The position numbers and the translations under genes were made by a program. Shown here in pieces: positions 9,157-19,904 of a stretch of DNA of 64,000 bases. Position 1 is the stretch's first letter. Every line of letters starts with the position of its first letter. Source of the stretch: Bacillus suaedaesalsae (GTDB taxonomy: Bacteria; Bacillota; Bacilli; Bacillales; SA4); the NCBI RefSeq assembly GCF_016890225.1, contig NZ_JAFELM010000045.1:62001-126000 (forward strand), given 5' to 3'. Below the pieces are notes generated by a model. The model did no database searches and was not told the origin of the DNA. It was given only the letters and a program-made list of their open reading frames with translations.

Positions 9157-9270
9157 TCGGAAGGTGATGGACTCCTTCGAGAGCAGCTAGACAGGTGATC
9201 TCGCAAATACAATGGCCCTAGGATAATCACAGAGCGCCCCGTGGTAAGCTGCAGCTGGAACGGAAATCAA
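9157..9270 (-). repeat. Decayed third copy of the Bacillus palindromic intergenic repeat
   Basis: Blocks of this stretch align with the reverse complement of the repeat at 53434-53558. GGAAGGTGATGGACTCCT stands for GGAAGGCACTCGACTCCT. CAGGTGA, GCGCCCCGTGGTAAGC and CGGAAATCAA stand for the matching positions further along. The palindrome arms no longer pair well, so it looks like an old, mutated copy. Confidence 0.5.
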
Positions 9271-9297
9271 AATCATGATAAAGAGCGTTCATCAAAA

Positions 9298-9325
9298 AAA
9301 CAGCTCAACATAAATGAGCTGTTTT
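9298..9325 (-). terminator. Terminator of fni
   Basis: On the minus strand AAACAGCTCA pairs with TGAGCTGTTT and is followed by a T run. It starts a few bases after the fni stop. Confidence 0.85.
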
Positions 9326-9332
9326 ACTGTGA

Positions 9333-11523
<2,191 letters not shown>

Positions 11524-11735
11524 TTGAAAATACCTCCTTAAATCCACAACAGTTTTATCGTTGCATGATTTTTCCACTTTTTTATATGTATGAAAAAGGA
11601 AGGTAAATACCCTTCTCATTATTAATGAACTGACTTACTTAGTTAAGTTACACAATTATTTGATGGGTAGATATGAATGATCATTTATTCTAACTTCTAA
11701 TAAATACATTTTTTTGTCAAGTAATATACCTTCCA

Positions 11736-12317
11736 CTACTTATTTTTTTCTAGTAGCTCTTGAATTGAGTTCATGATCGATTCCGTAGCTTCATCTGCTG
11801 TCGCTTTTCTTTCACGAAGTTCATGAAAGTCTAATGGTTTCCCAAAAACTACTTTTAGTGGCTTAAACATTTTGTAGGGACCAATAATCGCACACGGTAC
11901 AACTGTTGCATCTGTACGTAAGGCAAAAAAACCCGCACCAGATAACCCTTGACCTAGTTCTCCTGTTTTACTTCTTGTTCCTTCTGGGAATAATCCTAAA
12001 ACGTTACCATCTTTTAAAACCTGAAGACCTGTTCTAAGCGCTTGTTTATCGCTCATTCCCCTTTTAACTGGAAATGCGTTAATGCTAGGAAGGATTGACT
12101 TTAAAATAGGTAATCTGAACAACTCCTCTTTTGCCATGAAGTGTATCGTTCTCGGAGAAGAAATCCCTACAATAGGAGGGTCAAGATTATCAATATGATT
12201 AGAGCATAGTAATACTCCCCCTGTTGTTGGAATATTCTCCGCTCCTATTACTTCTAATCTATGCAAAGGGCGTAAAACACCATTACATAATGCTTTACCT
12301 AGGTTATAAAGGTTCAC
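11736..12317 (-). CDS. 1-acyl-sn-glycerol-3-phosphate acyltransferase (PlsC family)
   Basis: A 193-residue membrane-associated acyltransferase expected to add the second acyl chain to lysophosphatidic acid during phospholipid synthesis. The catalytic motif H-x4-D is at His41/Asp46 (NHIDNLDP), and the glycerol-phosphate-binding motif FPEGTRS is near residue 115. It starts with GTG overlapping the cmk stop codon as GTGA, so it is translationally coupled to cmk. B. subtilis has its main plsC elsewhere, so this may be a second acyltransferase. Confidence 0.88.
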   Translation of the reverse strand: MNLYNLGKALCNGVLRPLHRLEVIGAENIPTTGGVLLCSNHIDNLDPPIVGISSPRTIHFMAKEELFRLPILKSILPSINAFPVKRGMSDKQALRTGLQVLKDGNVLGLFPEGTRSKTGELGQGLSGAGFFALRTDATVVPCAIIGPYKMFKPLKVVFGKPLDFHELRERKATADEATESIMNSIQELLEKNK

Positions 12318-13000
12318 TCCGTACCAATCCTTTCAAGAGCTAACGTCATGATTTTGTCTACTACTTGTGCGATTGATAAAGAAGTTGTATCGATTTCGAC
12401 TGCATCCTCTGCCTTTACTAAAGGAGAGACTTCTCTTTCAGAATCAATTTTATCTCGTTGTTCAATTTCATGTATTAGCTGATTTAAGTCTGATTCAAAT
12501 CCTTTTTTCAGGTTTTCTTCATGTCTTCGTCGTGCGCGTTCATCTACTGAAGCTAATAAAAACACTTTAACTTCAGAATGTGGAAGAACCGCTGTTCCAA
12601 TGTCTCTTCCATCCATTACAACTCCGCCCTCAGTTGCCATATCTTGTTGTCTCTTAACCATATCTTCTCGAACTAGACGATGTTGCGCAACAAATGAAAC
12701 ATTATTTGTTACAGAATTCGTACGAATTTCTTCAGTAACATCTTCTTCATCCAGGTAAACTAACTGGCCATTATCTGATGGCTTTAAGCTAATAGTTGTA
12801 GACCTTAGCATTTTTGCAAGTTGCTCTTCATTATGTACGTCTACGTCTACTTCATTAGTTAATGCTTTATATGTAAGAGCTCGATACATCGCACCTGTAT
12901 CAATATATATGTATGATAAATTCTCTGCAACTTTCTTTGCTACAGTACTTTTACCTGCAGCCGCTGGTCCATCGATTGCGATTGAAATTTTTTTACTCAT
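12314..13000 (-). CDS. cmk: Cytidylate kinase
   Basis: Phosphorylates CMP and dCMP with ATP in pyrimidine nucleotide salvage and supply. The 228-residue protein opens with the P-loop [11 protein letters not shown] and contains the CMP-specific segment [11 protein letters not shown] and the LID-region RRHEE. The open frame extends 40 codons upstream, but the ATG at 13000 ([11 protein letters not shown]) has GGAGG four bases before it and begins exactly where the family does. It is the first gene of a cmk-plsC unit; ypfD follows after about 200 bases. Confidence 0.97.
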   Translation of the reverse strand: MSKKISIAIDGPAAAGKSTVAKKVAENLSYIYIDTGAMYRALTYKALTNEVDVDVHNEEQLAKMLRSTTISLKPSDNGQLVYLDEEDVTEEIRTNSVTNNVSFVAQHRLVREDMVKRQQDMATEGGVVMDGRDIGTAVLPHSEVKVFLLASVDERARRRHEENLKKGFESDLNQLIHEIEQRDKIDSEREVSPLVKAEDAVEIDTTSLSIAQVVDKIMTLALERIGTE

Positions 13001-13123
13001 AGTTCCTCCCAAATACATGTTGTTAAAATTCAATTGGGTTTTTTCATTGTTGTAATGTGATGAAAAGCCTGCAGTAATTTTTTCTCTATCGAGACCAACA
13101 CCGTACAATAACAAATCCAAAAG

Positions 13124-13146
13124 AAAAAAAGCAGGTTCTACCTGCT
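13124..13146 (-). terminator. Terminator of the ypfA/ypfB unit
   Basis: On the minus strand AGCAGGT-AGA-ACCTGCT forms a tight hairpin followed by seven T residues, downstream of ypfB and just upstream of cmk. Confidence 0.8.
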
Positions 13147-13207
13147 GTTATTATTTATACAGATAGCTCATATTTAATAAGCTCAGTTCGTTCCAATTTT
13201 ACCATAA

Positions 13208-13384
13208 TTACTGATTAAATGTTTCTACAATTTTCGTGTACGTATCTTTTGTTACCCCTTCATATTGAATTACTTTTGATAAATAAGGAGAAACCTGACC
13301 GTTCATCATGACAAATTGCGCAACAATTAAAAATATGAATTGAATGATTACAAGTTTAACTAAAATACTTTCAAAGCGTTTCAT
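13208..13384 (-). CDS. ypfB: YpfB-like small membrane protein (DUF5359)
   Basis: A 58-residue protein starting MKRFESILVKLVIIQFIFL with one membrane segment at about residues 7-27, then a short polar tail. It resembles B. subtilis YpfB, of unknown function. The ATG at 13384 has a G-rich ribosome binding site (GGGGGA) five to six bases upstream. It lies 60 bases downstream of ypfA and ahead of a terminator. Confidence 0.75.
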   Translation of the reverse strand: MKRFESILVKLVIIQFIFLIVAQFVMMNGQVSPYLSKVIQYEGVTKDTYTKIVETFNQ

Positions 13385-13444
13385 CTAATCCCCCATTTCA
13401 CGAGTCTATTATAGTTTTAGGGGGAAAATGTATTTTTATACTTG

Positions 13445-14101
13445 TTATAAGCCTTTTCTTTTTAAATTTAATTGTCTTTCAAAAGAAAATCTAATTAGAA
13501 GCTGACGTTGACTCTCTGTTATGCTCAAAAATTCGATTGGCATTTTATCACGTTCTCCATTTTGACCTGGTATAACTCGAATGACTCTGGACCTTAATAC
13601 TAGATTATGATAATCACCAGATTGCATAGGGAGCACAACCCATAAATCTATTATTGTGTCGCTTTCTAACTTTACATTAGGAGGAAGAATTAGTGCAGCT
13701 CCTCCAGCGCTAATATCTGATGTGATCGTCACAAACGGAGAAAACTGGCCTTCTATTGGATGAACTGCCACGTCTACAGGTGTATCCACCCTAACATATT
13801 GACGACGTTGTACTCTTATTAAGTTCTCATTACCTGGATACGATATTGCAATCATTGGGATCTGTTGTTTTGTTCTTCCTTGTACCTCAGTTTCGAACAA
13901 ATACACGGTGTTATCTTTGCCTACAAAAGAACCTTTAAACTGTGTTCCATCAAGTAAGAATACGGTTTTCCCTGTATTTATAGAAACCGGATAGTCAATA
14001 TATAACTGCTCTCCGTTTCTCTCAACTAGTTTGCATTTATATTTTTCGTGTTCTGAAGAATATTTGGGCTCTAGTATTAATGTATCACCTATGTTAATCA
14101 T
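13445..14101 (-). CDS. ypfA: c-di-GMP receptor with PilZ domain (MotI/DgrA/YpfA)
   Basis: A YcgR-type protein of 218 residues with an N-terminal YcgR-N barrel and a C-terminal PilZ domain. The c-di-GMP-binding motifs are both intact: RRQYVR at residues 99-104 and DISAGG at 129-134. In B. subtilis the c-di-GMP-bound protein acts as a clutch on the flagellar stator protein MotA and slows swimming. The intact motifs suggest the same here. The ribosome binding site GAGGGG precedes the ATG by six bases. ypfB and a terminator follow. Confidence 0.93.
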   Translation of the reverse strand: MINIGDTLILEPKYSSEHEKYKCKLVERNGEQLYIDYPVSINTGKTVFLLDGTQFKGSFVGKDNTVYLFETEVQGRTKQQIPMIAISYPGNENLIRVQRRQYVRVDTPVDVAVHPIEGQFSPFVTITSDISAGGAALILPPNVKLESDTIIDLWVVLPMQSGDYHNLVLRSRVIRVIPGQNGERDKMPIEFLSITESQRQLLIRFSFERQLNLKRKGL

Positions 14102-14197
14102 GATAACCCCTCACTAACTTTACACCATTACTTGTCCTTATTATCTCATGGAATAAGAAAAAGGAAAAGTCATAAAACGACCTTTCCTTACTCATTT

Positions 14198-15547
14198 TTA
14201 GACATCTGTTTTATTATATACCGTTTCTGGGTTTTTAAATTTCTCAACCTTTTCTTCTTGACCAGTTTCAGCATTTATGAAAATCCGATACGTATCATTA
14301 TCAATTGTCCCTAAAAACTCGTAACAAAGAACTTCTTTTTCAAGATCATTGATAATAATAGCCAATCGATTTTCCATTACTTCTACTCCGGGATTAATCT
14401 TCTTCCTTGCTTCTTCAACTGAAATTGCTGGTTTCGGTATTTTTCTGTCATGGTGTGCCATTAAGTAATTTTTTGCAGAAAAGCCTACAACATTTCCATC
14501 ATCCAAAGCTACCTTCATCGTAACCGTATCAGGATATATGAGCACATTGTCTTTGACTGAAGAAAAGGTAAAAACACCGATATTATCAAACTGTGCACTT
14601 TCATTTAATTCTAGATTTTTAAATTTGTGTTCATTCAAATATTTTTTTGCGTTTTCCATTGCTTCATTCAAACTGATATTACGTTCCTTTACGTCACGAC
14701 TTCTCAGCACCCATATTGGATATCCACCTTTTTTTGTGACATCCATATTGATCGTTGCCTCTGATTTTGGATCTTGAATTGATAAACTATAAAATCCATA
14801 ATCCGAACCTTTACCGTTTTCAGTAACTTTTACTTCTTCACTTCCCTGTAAACCAAGGAAATCTTGTGCAACTTTTATCGCCTGTTGTTTAGAAATATCA
14901 TTTCCAGTCAAATATTTAAATCCTTTTTCCTCTTTATTCATAGATGTAAAAGAAGGACCGAAATCAGCTTCTGAATATGCCTCTACATTTTTCTCAACCG
15001 TTTTGAAACCATCAATGATCGAATTGTCCTGTTGGTCGTCTGTCGATAACGCTAACTGCACATCCATCCATCTTAGATTATTTTCTAATACAAGATGTTG
15101 TACCTTTCTAAGTTCTTTTTGAATATCAGCAGACTTTTCATAAAGACTTTGCAATGTCTTATATTCGTCATCTGTAAGAGGTTCTTTATCTAGGTCACGA
15201 ATGGCAGTACGATAACTAAAATCACCGACATTTGCTAAGAACTCTTCCGTCTTATTAAACGGTAACAGTGTTAGTGGTAGCTGACCTACATCAGAATGTG
15301 CTGCAGACGTAATTCTCCACACTTCAGCTAAGGAAGGAGATAGTTGCTGCCTTGAGTTCATTGCTAATGTAGATCCGATTTTATCGTTTAACAAGTCAAC
15401 TTGATAGCTCAAATCATGAAATGCGCGTTGATAATTATTTTCTGCATGTATTAAAACTGCATTTTTTTCTATATGTTCTTGGTAGCCCCAGTAGGCAGTT
15501 CCTGCTACCCCTACGACTAATACTCCTATTAATATTCCTCTAAGCAT
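14198..15547 (-). CDS. ypeB: Germination protein YpeB
   Basis: YpeB is made in the forespore together with the cortex-lytic enzyme SleB. The two proteins stabilise each other until germination. The 449-residue protein has an N-terminal membrane anchor (residues 2-20), an N-terminal helical domain, and three C-terminal PepSY-type repeats from about residue 215. The start follows the sleB stop by 14 bases with GAGAGGTGAG as ribosome binding site. This is the standard sleB-ypeB operon. Confidence 0.96.
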   Translation of the reverse strand: MLRGILIGVLVVGVAGTAYWGYQEHIEKNAVLIHAENNYQRAFHDLSYQVDLLNDKIGSTLAMNSRQQLSPSLAEVWRITSAAHSDVGQLPLTLLPFNKTEEFLANVGDFSYRTAIRDLDKEPLTDDEYKTLQSLYEKSADIQKELRKVQHLVLENNLRWMDVQLALSTDDQQDNSIIDGFKTVEKNVEAYSEADFGPSFTSMNKEEKGFKYLTGNDISKQQAIKVAQDFLGLQGSEEVKVTENGKGSDYGFYSLSIQDPKSEATINMDVTKKGGYPIWVLRSRDVKERNISLNEAMENAKKYLNEHKFKNLELNESAQFDNIGVFTFSSVKDNVLIYPDTVTMKVALDDGNVVGFSAKNYLMAHHDRKIPKPAISVEEARKKINPGVEVMENRLAIIINDLEKEVLCYEFLGTIDNDTYRIFINAETGQEEKVEKFKNPETVYNKTDV

Positions 15548-15561
15548 ATCATCTCACCTCT

Positions 15562-16791
15562 CTATTTACAGAAGATGTGTTTTCCGATTCGTTTAATTTG
15601 AGGACGACTCCAAATCCATTTATTTGTAGCTGTATCAGGATTAAAATAATACATAGCCTCTCCAGTTGGATCAAAACCATTAATCGCATCTAATACAGCT
15701 TTTTTTGCTTGTTCATTCGGAGTTAACCAAATTTGACCATCTGCCACCGCAGTAAACGCACCTGGTTCAAAAATTACACCTGATACTGTATCTGGGAAGG
15801 TAGGACTATTGATTCTGTTTAATATAACAGCCGCAATAGCAACTTGCCCTACATACGCCTCCCCTCTTGCCTCACCGTAAACGGCATTTGCTAATAGCTG
15901 AATATCATTTTGAGAGAATCCATTAGGCATGTTTACAGCAGTAGCTTTTGGTGCCTCAGGTGCAGCTTCTTGTTTTTTCGGCGTTGGTGCTGGCGCTGCT
16001 GGTTTTGGCTGTTCCTGTTTCGCAGGTTGCTCCTGCTTAGGAGTTGGGGTTCCTTGTTGCTGTGCTGGTGTTTGAGTTCCTTGTTGTCCCTGCTTTTGAG
16101 CAGGTGTCTTTGCCCCTTTTTGTCCTTGCGTTTTAGCAGGAGTTGGGGTTCCTTGTTGCCCTTGTTGCTTTTGTTGCTCGGGAGCTTTTGTTCCTTGCTG
16201 AGCTGCTTGTTGCTCATTTGTCTTTTGTATTGTTTTGTTTGGTGCTTTTTGTGGAGTTGGCGTTTGAGCTTTTCCTTTTTGTATTTGCTGCCCAGATGGC
16301 GCCTTTGCTCCTTGCTTTTGTGCAGTGTTTAATGCCGTTTGTCGGTTTTGCTCTGCTGCTTTTCTAGCTTTCGTTATGGTTGCTTGGCTTGGGGCACTTT
16401 GAATATTTAACGGCATACCCCCGTAATGAGTGAAACGTCTACCTTGATTTATCTGTTGATAAACATAATCTTTATAATACTTTGTAGCTCTAATTAACAT
16501 ATCTTTCGATTTTTGCCCTACAAAACCATCTACCGTTTCTAGACCAAACTCCTTTTGGAAATTACGGACAGACCAATACGTTGACCAACCAAATACACCG
16601 TCAATAGGTCCGTGATAGTATCCGTTATATTGCAAGCGAGCCTGTAATTCTATTACATCTTCTCCAGTTGCGCCTCGTTGTATCACTTGATCGCTAAATG
16701 CATAGCTAGGCTGTGCTGGGAAAAGAGTAACGGCAAAACAAAGAATAATGACAAAAACTAGAGGAAATCTCCAGAAAGATTGAAACCTCAT
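15562..16791 (-). CDS. sleB: Spore cortex-lytic enzyme SleB with enlarged linker
   Basis: A lytic transglycosylase that degrades spore cortex peptidoglycan (muramic-delta-lactam) during germination. Domains: signal peptide 1-32 (cut after SYA), peptidoglycan-binding domain about 33-95, a very long Q/P/K/T/A-rich linker about 140-285, and the hydrolase domain about 290-409 with the catalytic Glu in YGEARGE near residue 307. At 409 residues it is clearly longer than the usual ~260-305. The extra length is all in the low-complexity linker, which carries imperfect repeats of TPAQ/QQGT type. AAGGAGG precedes the ATG. Confidence 0.95.
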   Translation of the reverse strand: MRFQSFWRFPLVFVIILCFAVTLFPAQPSYAFSDQVIQRGATGEDVIELQARLQYNGYYHGPIDGVFGWSTYWSVRNFQKEFGLETVDGFVGQKSKDMLIRATKYYKDYVYQQINQGRRFTHYGGMPLNIQSAPSQATITKARKAAEQNRQTALNTAQKQGAKAPSGQQIQKGKAQTPTPQKAPNKTIQKTNEQQAAQQGTKAPEQQKQQGQQGTPTPAKTQGQKGAKTPAQKQGQQGTQTPAQQQGTPTPKQEQPAKQEQPKPAAPAPTPKKQEAAPEAPKATAVNMPNGFSQNDIQLLANAVYGEARGEAYVGQVAIAAVILNRINSPTFPDTVSGVIFEPGAFTAVADGQIWLTPNEQAKKAVLDAINGFDPTGEAMYYFNPDTATNKWIWSRPQIKRIGKHIFCK

Positions 16792-17004
16792 CTTCTTTTA
16801 CCTCCTTAACCAAATTCTAAGATGTCTTACAAGTATTTTCTGTATAAGAAGATAATTTTATTCAGAGAAGTTATGATTTACAGTTCTATCTATCATTAAG
16901 CGACTTATTCTCTCATACTGTTGTTATTAATAATGAGAGTTTTTACTTCAATCAACTACTGCTTCATAATTAACAGAGATAGTGCACACAGCCAAAAATA
17001 AAAA

Positions 17005-17029
17005 AACAACTGCACAATGCACAGTTGTT
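17005..17029 (-). terminator. Terminator of prsW
   Basis: On the minus strand AACAACTG pairs with CAGTTGTT and is followed by a T run, immediately after prsW. Confidence 0.85.
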
Positions 17030-17042
17030 AATTAAAGGTAAA

Positions 17043-17714
17043 TTACTGATTTACATGACTCCCTGCGTAGTCATGGTATTTACGAGCAAGCTTAGCTTTA
17101 CGAAGTCCTAGCCACCATAGAAAGATCATAAAAGGTACAATGTAAAGCTCCCATTTTTTTATCGAATAGATAATAAAATCATAAAAACCATGTAAGAAAA
17201 ACGGTACACTTAAAGATAAAATGATAAATTGTAGTTTTGTTTTACCAATTGAAAATTTGGCTTTACCAAGATAATATCCCATTATTACACCAAATAGTGC
17301 ATGACTTGAGACAGGTAATAGTGCTCTACCAAATGCAAAATCTACTCCATGTGCGATTAGATACAATATATTTTCTGCGCTTGCAAAGCCTAGTGAAACA
17401 GCTGCCCCATATACTATTCCATCATATACTTCATTAAATTCCGCATGTTTATAAGCGACATAAAACACAATAAACCATTTTGCATATTCTTCTAAAAATC
17501 CTGCTATGAAAAAGGCATGCATGAGTCCCGAAACAAAGATGCCTTCCTTCTCAAGGACATATTGAATAAACATAATTGGAAATACTAAAATAGCTCCAAT
17601 AATGAAGTTTCGCAATACCATAGAAATAGGTTCTGTTTCATATTCATCTTTTAAATAAAAGTAACAAAGTAATGCAACACCTGGAGCAATACCAGCTGTT
17701 ATGATACTTAACAT
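17043..17714 (-). CDS. prsW: Intramembrane protease PrsW
   Basis: A 223-residue polytopic membrane protein of the PrsW family. In B. subtilis it makes the first cut in the anti-sigma factor RsiW and so activates sigma-W. Visible family motifs are the EExxK motif [10 protein letters not shown] near residue 72, [16 protein letters not shown] near 138, and the late HGFYDF. About eight hydrophobic segments are present. GAGGA precedes the ATG by seven bases. It is a single gene, divergent from the asparaginase gene. Confidence 0.93.
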   Translation of the reverse strand: MLSIITAGIAPGVALLCYFYLKDEYETEPISMVLRNFIIGAILVFPIMFIQYVLEKEGIFVSGLMHAFFIAGFLEEYAKWFIVFYVAYKHAEFNEVYDGIVYGAAVSLGFASAENILYLIAHGVDFAFGRALLPVSSHALFGVIMGYYLGKAKFSIGKTKLQFIILSLSVPFFLHGFYDFIIYSIKKWELYIVPFMIFLWWLGLRKAKLARKYHDYAGSHVNQ

Positions 17715-17850
17715 ATTTAATTCCTCATTTCTATTCTAATCTGAAAATGAGTGATTTTTTTCTAGCCAAGACTCCTAACTTATCGTAACATGATATTTGG
17801 GAAAAGAGAATGTATCATTTTGAAATTATTAGGAAATTATGGGAGGGTTT

Positions 17851-18822
17851 ATGAAAAGAATTCTTTTACTTCATACAGGTGGAACGATTGCAATGAAAGA
17901 AGATAAGAATACAGGATCAGTTAGCCCTGAGGGTGAGAATCCTTTGCAGGAATCCCTTTCTTCTTTGAATCAAATTGCAAATATCGAGTCGGAAGAAGTT
18001 TTTCAACTCCCTTCCCCTCATATCACCCATAAAGAGATGTTTTTATTAAAGAAAAGAATTGAACAAGCATCTCAAACAGAACAAGTTGATGGTGTTGTTA
18101 TTACTCACGGTACTGACACACTTGAAGAAACGGCATACTTTTTAGATTTAACACTAAATGCAGGTATTCCAATCGTAATTACTGGTGCAATGAGATCTAG
18201 TAATGAAATAGGGTCTGACGGTCCATACAATTTACTATCTTCTGTAAAAGTAGCTGCTAGTAATGACGCCGCTAATAAAGGGGTACTCGTTGTCTTAAAT
18301 GACGAAATACATACGGCGAAAAACGTCACAAAAACACATACAAGTAATGTATCTACATTCCAAAGCCCACAATATGGGCCGATAGGAATTGTAACAAAAC
18401 GAGGCGTGTTCTTCCATCACTATCCTATGTATCGAGAAAATTATGATATCCAAGAAATTAAAAATCGGGTCATGCTTATAAAAGCATATGCTGGTATGGA
18501 CTCCACACTTTTGTACGGTCTAAAAAGCATGAATATAAACGGGCTCGTAATCGAAGCACTTGGACAAGGTAACCTACCACCTGCAATGATTCCAGGAATA
18601 AAAGAACTTCTTCAGCACAACATACCAATTGTTTTAGTTTCACGCTGTTTTAACGGAATTGTACAAGACACATACAGCTATGATGGCGGAGGAAGACAAT
18701 TAAAAGATTTTGGTGTGATTTTCTCAAATGGTTTAAGTGGTCAAAAAGCACGAATCAAATTAATGGTAGCATTAGAGAAAACGAAAGAATTTAGTGAGCT
18801 TCAAAAACTTTTTTTAGAATAA
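17851..18822 (+). CDS. Type I L-asparaginase
   Basis: Hydrolyses asparagine to aspartate and ammonia in the cytoplasm. The 323-residue protein has both catalytic threonine motifs: HTGGTIAM near residue 9 and VVITHGTDTLEETAY near residue 85. It lacks a signal peptide, which fits the cytoplasmic type I enzyme. The ATG at 17851 follows GGGAGGG by three to four bases. The frame is open four codons further upstream but the ribosome binding site lies inside that stretch. In B. subtilis ansA sits elsewhere in an ansAB pair; here it stands alone and converges on ypdA. Confidence 0.92.
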   Translation: MKRILLLHTGGTIAMKEDKNTGSVSPEGENPLQESLSSLNQIANIESEEVFQLPSPHITHKEMFLLKKRIEQASQTEQVDGVVITHGTDTLEETAYFLDLTLNAGIPIVITGAMRSSNEIGSDGPYNLLSSVKVAASNDAANKGVLVVLNDEIHTAKNVTKTHTSNVSTFQSPQYGPIGIVTKRGVFFHHYPMYRENYDIQEIKNRVMLIKAYAGMDSTLLYGLKSMNINGLVIEALGQGNLPPAMIPGIKELLQHNIPIVLVSRCFNGIVQDTYSYDGGGRQLKDFGVIFSNGLSGQKARIKLMVALEKTKEFSELQKLFLE

Positions 18823-18827
18823 TAACC

Positions 18828-18863
18828 AAAAGACCTTTTCCATTTTAATGGATAGGGTCTTTT
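18828..18863. terminator. Shared terminator between asparaginase and ypdA
   Basis: AAAAGACC / GGTCTTTT with an inner CCAT/ATGG pair, and T runs on both strands. It sits between the convergent genes and overlaps the last codons of ypdA, so it can serve both. Confidence 0.75.
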
Positions 18864-19816
18864 TCTTTGATAGACGATGCAATAAGCCCTCCGTGAAAGC
18901 GGCCATTTTCAATGAATATTTCATTGGCATTATTACCTGCAGCAATCACACCTGCAATATAAATTCCTTCAACGTTGGTTTCCATTGTTTTTGAATCATA
19001 AGTTGGTCTGCCTGTCTCTTCATCAATCCCAATGCCCATAGATTGTAAAAATGAATGGTCTGGATGATACCCAATCATAGCAAACACAAAATCATTTTTA
19101 ATCGTTGTTTCCTTACCATCTTCTTCATAAGTTAGATCTTGTTCAGTTATTTTCACTACATTGGCGTTAAACTTCATTGTAATAAGCTGATTTCGCACTA
19201 ATGAATCAAACTCAGGTAAAATCCATGGTTTAATGCTTTGTGAATATGAATTACCCCGATATAAAACAGTAACTCTAGCTCCTACCTTTTCTAGTTCTAG
19301 GGCTGCATCAACAGAGGAATTCTTACCACCAATAACGGCAACGTCCCTATCGAAATAAGGATGTGCTTCTTTAAAATAATGAGAAACTTTATCTAACTCT
19401 TCACCAGGTACATGTAAACGATTGGGATGATCATAGTATCCAGTCGCAACTACTACATATTTCGTTTCATATGTGTTTTTTGAAGTTGAAACTGTAAAGA
19501 GTTCGTTTTCCTTTCTTACTTGTGTAACCAATTCATAAGAGTGAATTCGAAGCTCTTTTCGCTTGACAACTTCTCTATAGTAAGCTAGTGCTTGTGAACG
19601 TAGAGGTTTTCGATTTTCAGTTATAAATGGTATGTCTCCTATTGATAATTTTTCACTTGTACTAAAAAACATTTGATGTGTCGGATAATGATGAATCGCA
19701 TTGACGATGTTTCCTTTTTCTATAATTAATGGAGAATAGCCGACTTCCTTTAGAGCTATTGCTGCAGCTAACCCGCAAGGACCACCACCAATAATTATGA
19801 CATCTTCCCTCTGCAT
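18845..19816 (-). CDS. ypdA: YpdA family bacillithiol disulfide reductase
   Basis: A 323-residue FAD- and NAD(P)H-dependent oxidoreductase. YpdA reduces oxidised bacillithiol (BSSB) to BSH in Firmicutes. The FAD-binding motif GGGPCGLAAA is near residue 10 and the NAD(P)-binding GGKNSSVDAA near 165. There is no CxxC pair, in line with this family and unlike thioredoxin reductases. Start at ATG 19816 after GAGGAGG; sixteen further upstream codons have no ribosome binding site. It lies directly downstream of gudB, separated by a terminator. Confidence 0.92.
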   Translation of the reverse strand: MQREDVIIIGGGPCGLAAAIALKEVGYSPLIIEKGNIVNAIHHYPTHQMFFSTSEKLSIGDIPFITENRKPLRSQALAYYREVVKRKELRIHSYELVTQVRKENELFTVSTSKNTYETKYVVVATGYYDHPNRLHVPGEELDKVSHYFKEAHPYFDRDVAVIGGKNSSVDAALELEKVGARVTVLYRGNSYSQSIKPWILPEFDSLVRNQLITMKFNANVVKITEQDLTYEEDGKETTIKNDFVFAMIGYHPDHSFLQSMGIGIDEETGRPTYDSKTMETNVEGIYIAGVIAAGNNANEIFIENGRFHGGLIASSIKEKDPIH

Positions 19817-19852
19817 ATTAGTCCTCCTCTTTTTGTAGAAAATACAAAGCAA

Positions 19853-19883
19853 AAACCCTATCATACAAATTATGATAGGGTTT
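19853..19883 (-). terminator. Terminator of glutamate dehydrogenase gene
   Basis: A 13-base perfect stem, AAACCCTATCATA / TATGATAGGGTTT, with T residues after it on the minus strand. Confidence 0.85.
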
Positions 19884-19904
19884 ATTTAAAGTTATTGCAA
19901 AGAA

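Noticed and set aside
15910-16332. 140-codon plus-strand frame rich in Leu, Ser, Cys and Arg
   Set aside because: Exact antisense of the low-complexity sleB linker. Codon bias of Gln/Pro/Lys repeats keeps the opposite strand open by chance.
16917-16945. CTCTCAT/ATGAGAG hairpin with a few T residues on the plus strand
   Set aside because: No plus-strand gene lies upstream of it. Probably chance pairing in the sleB promoter region.
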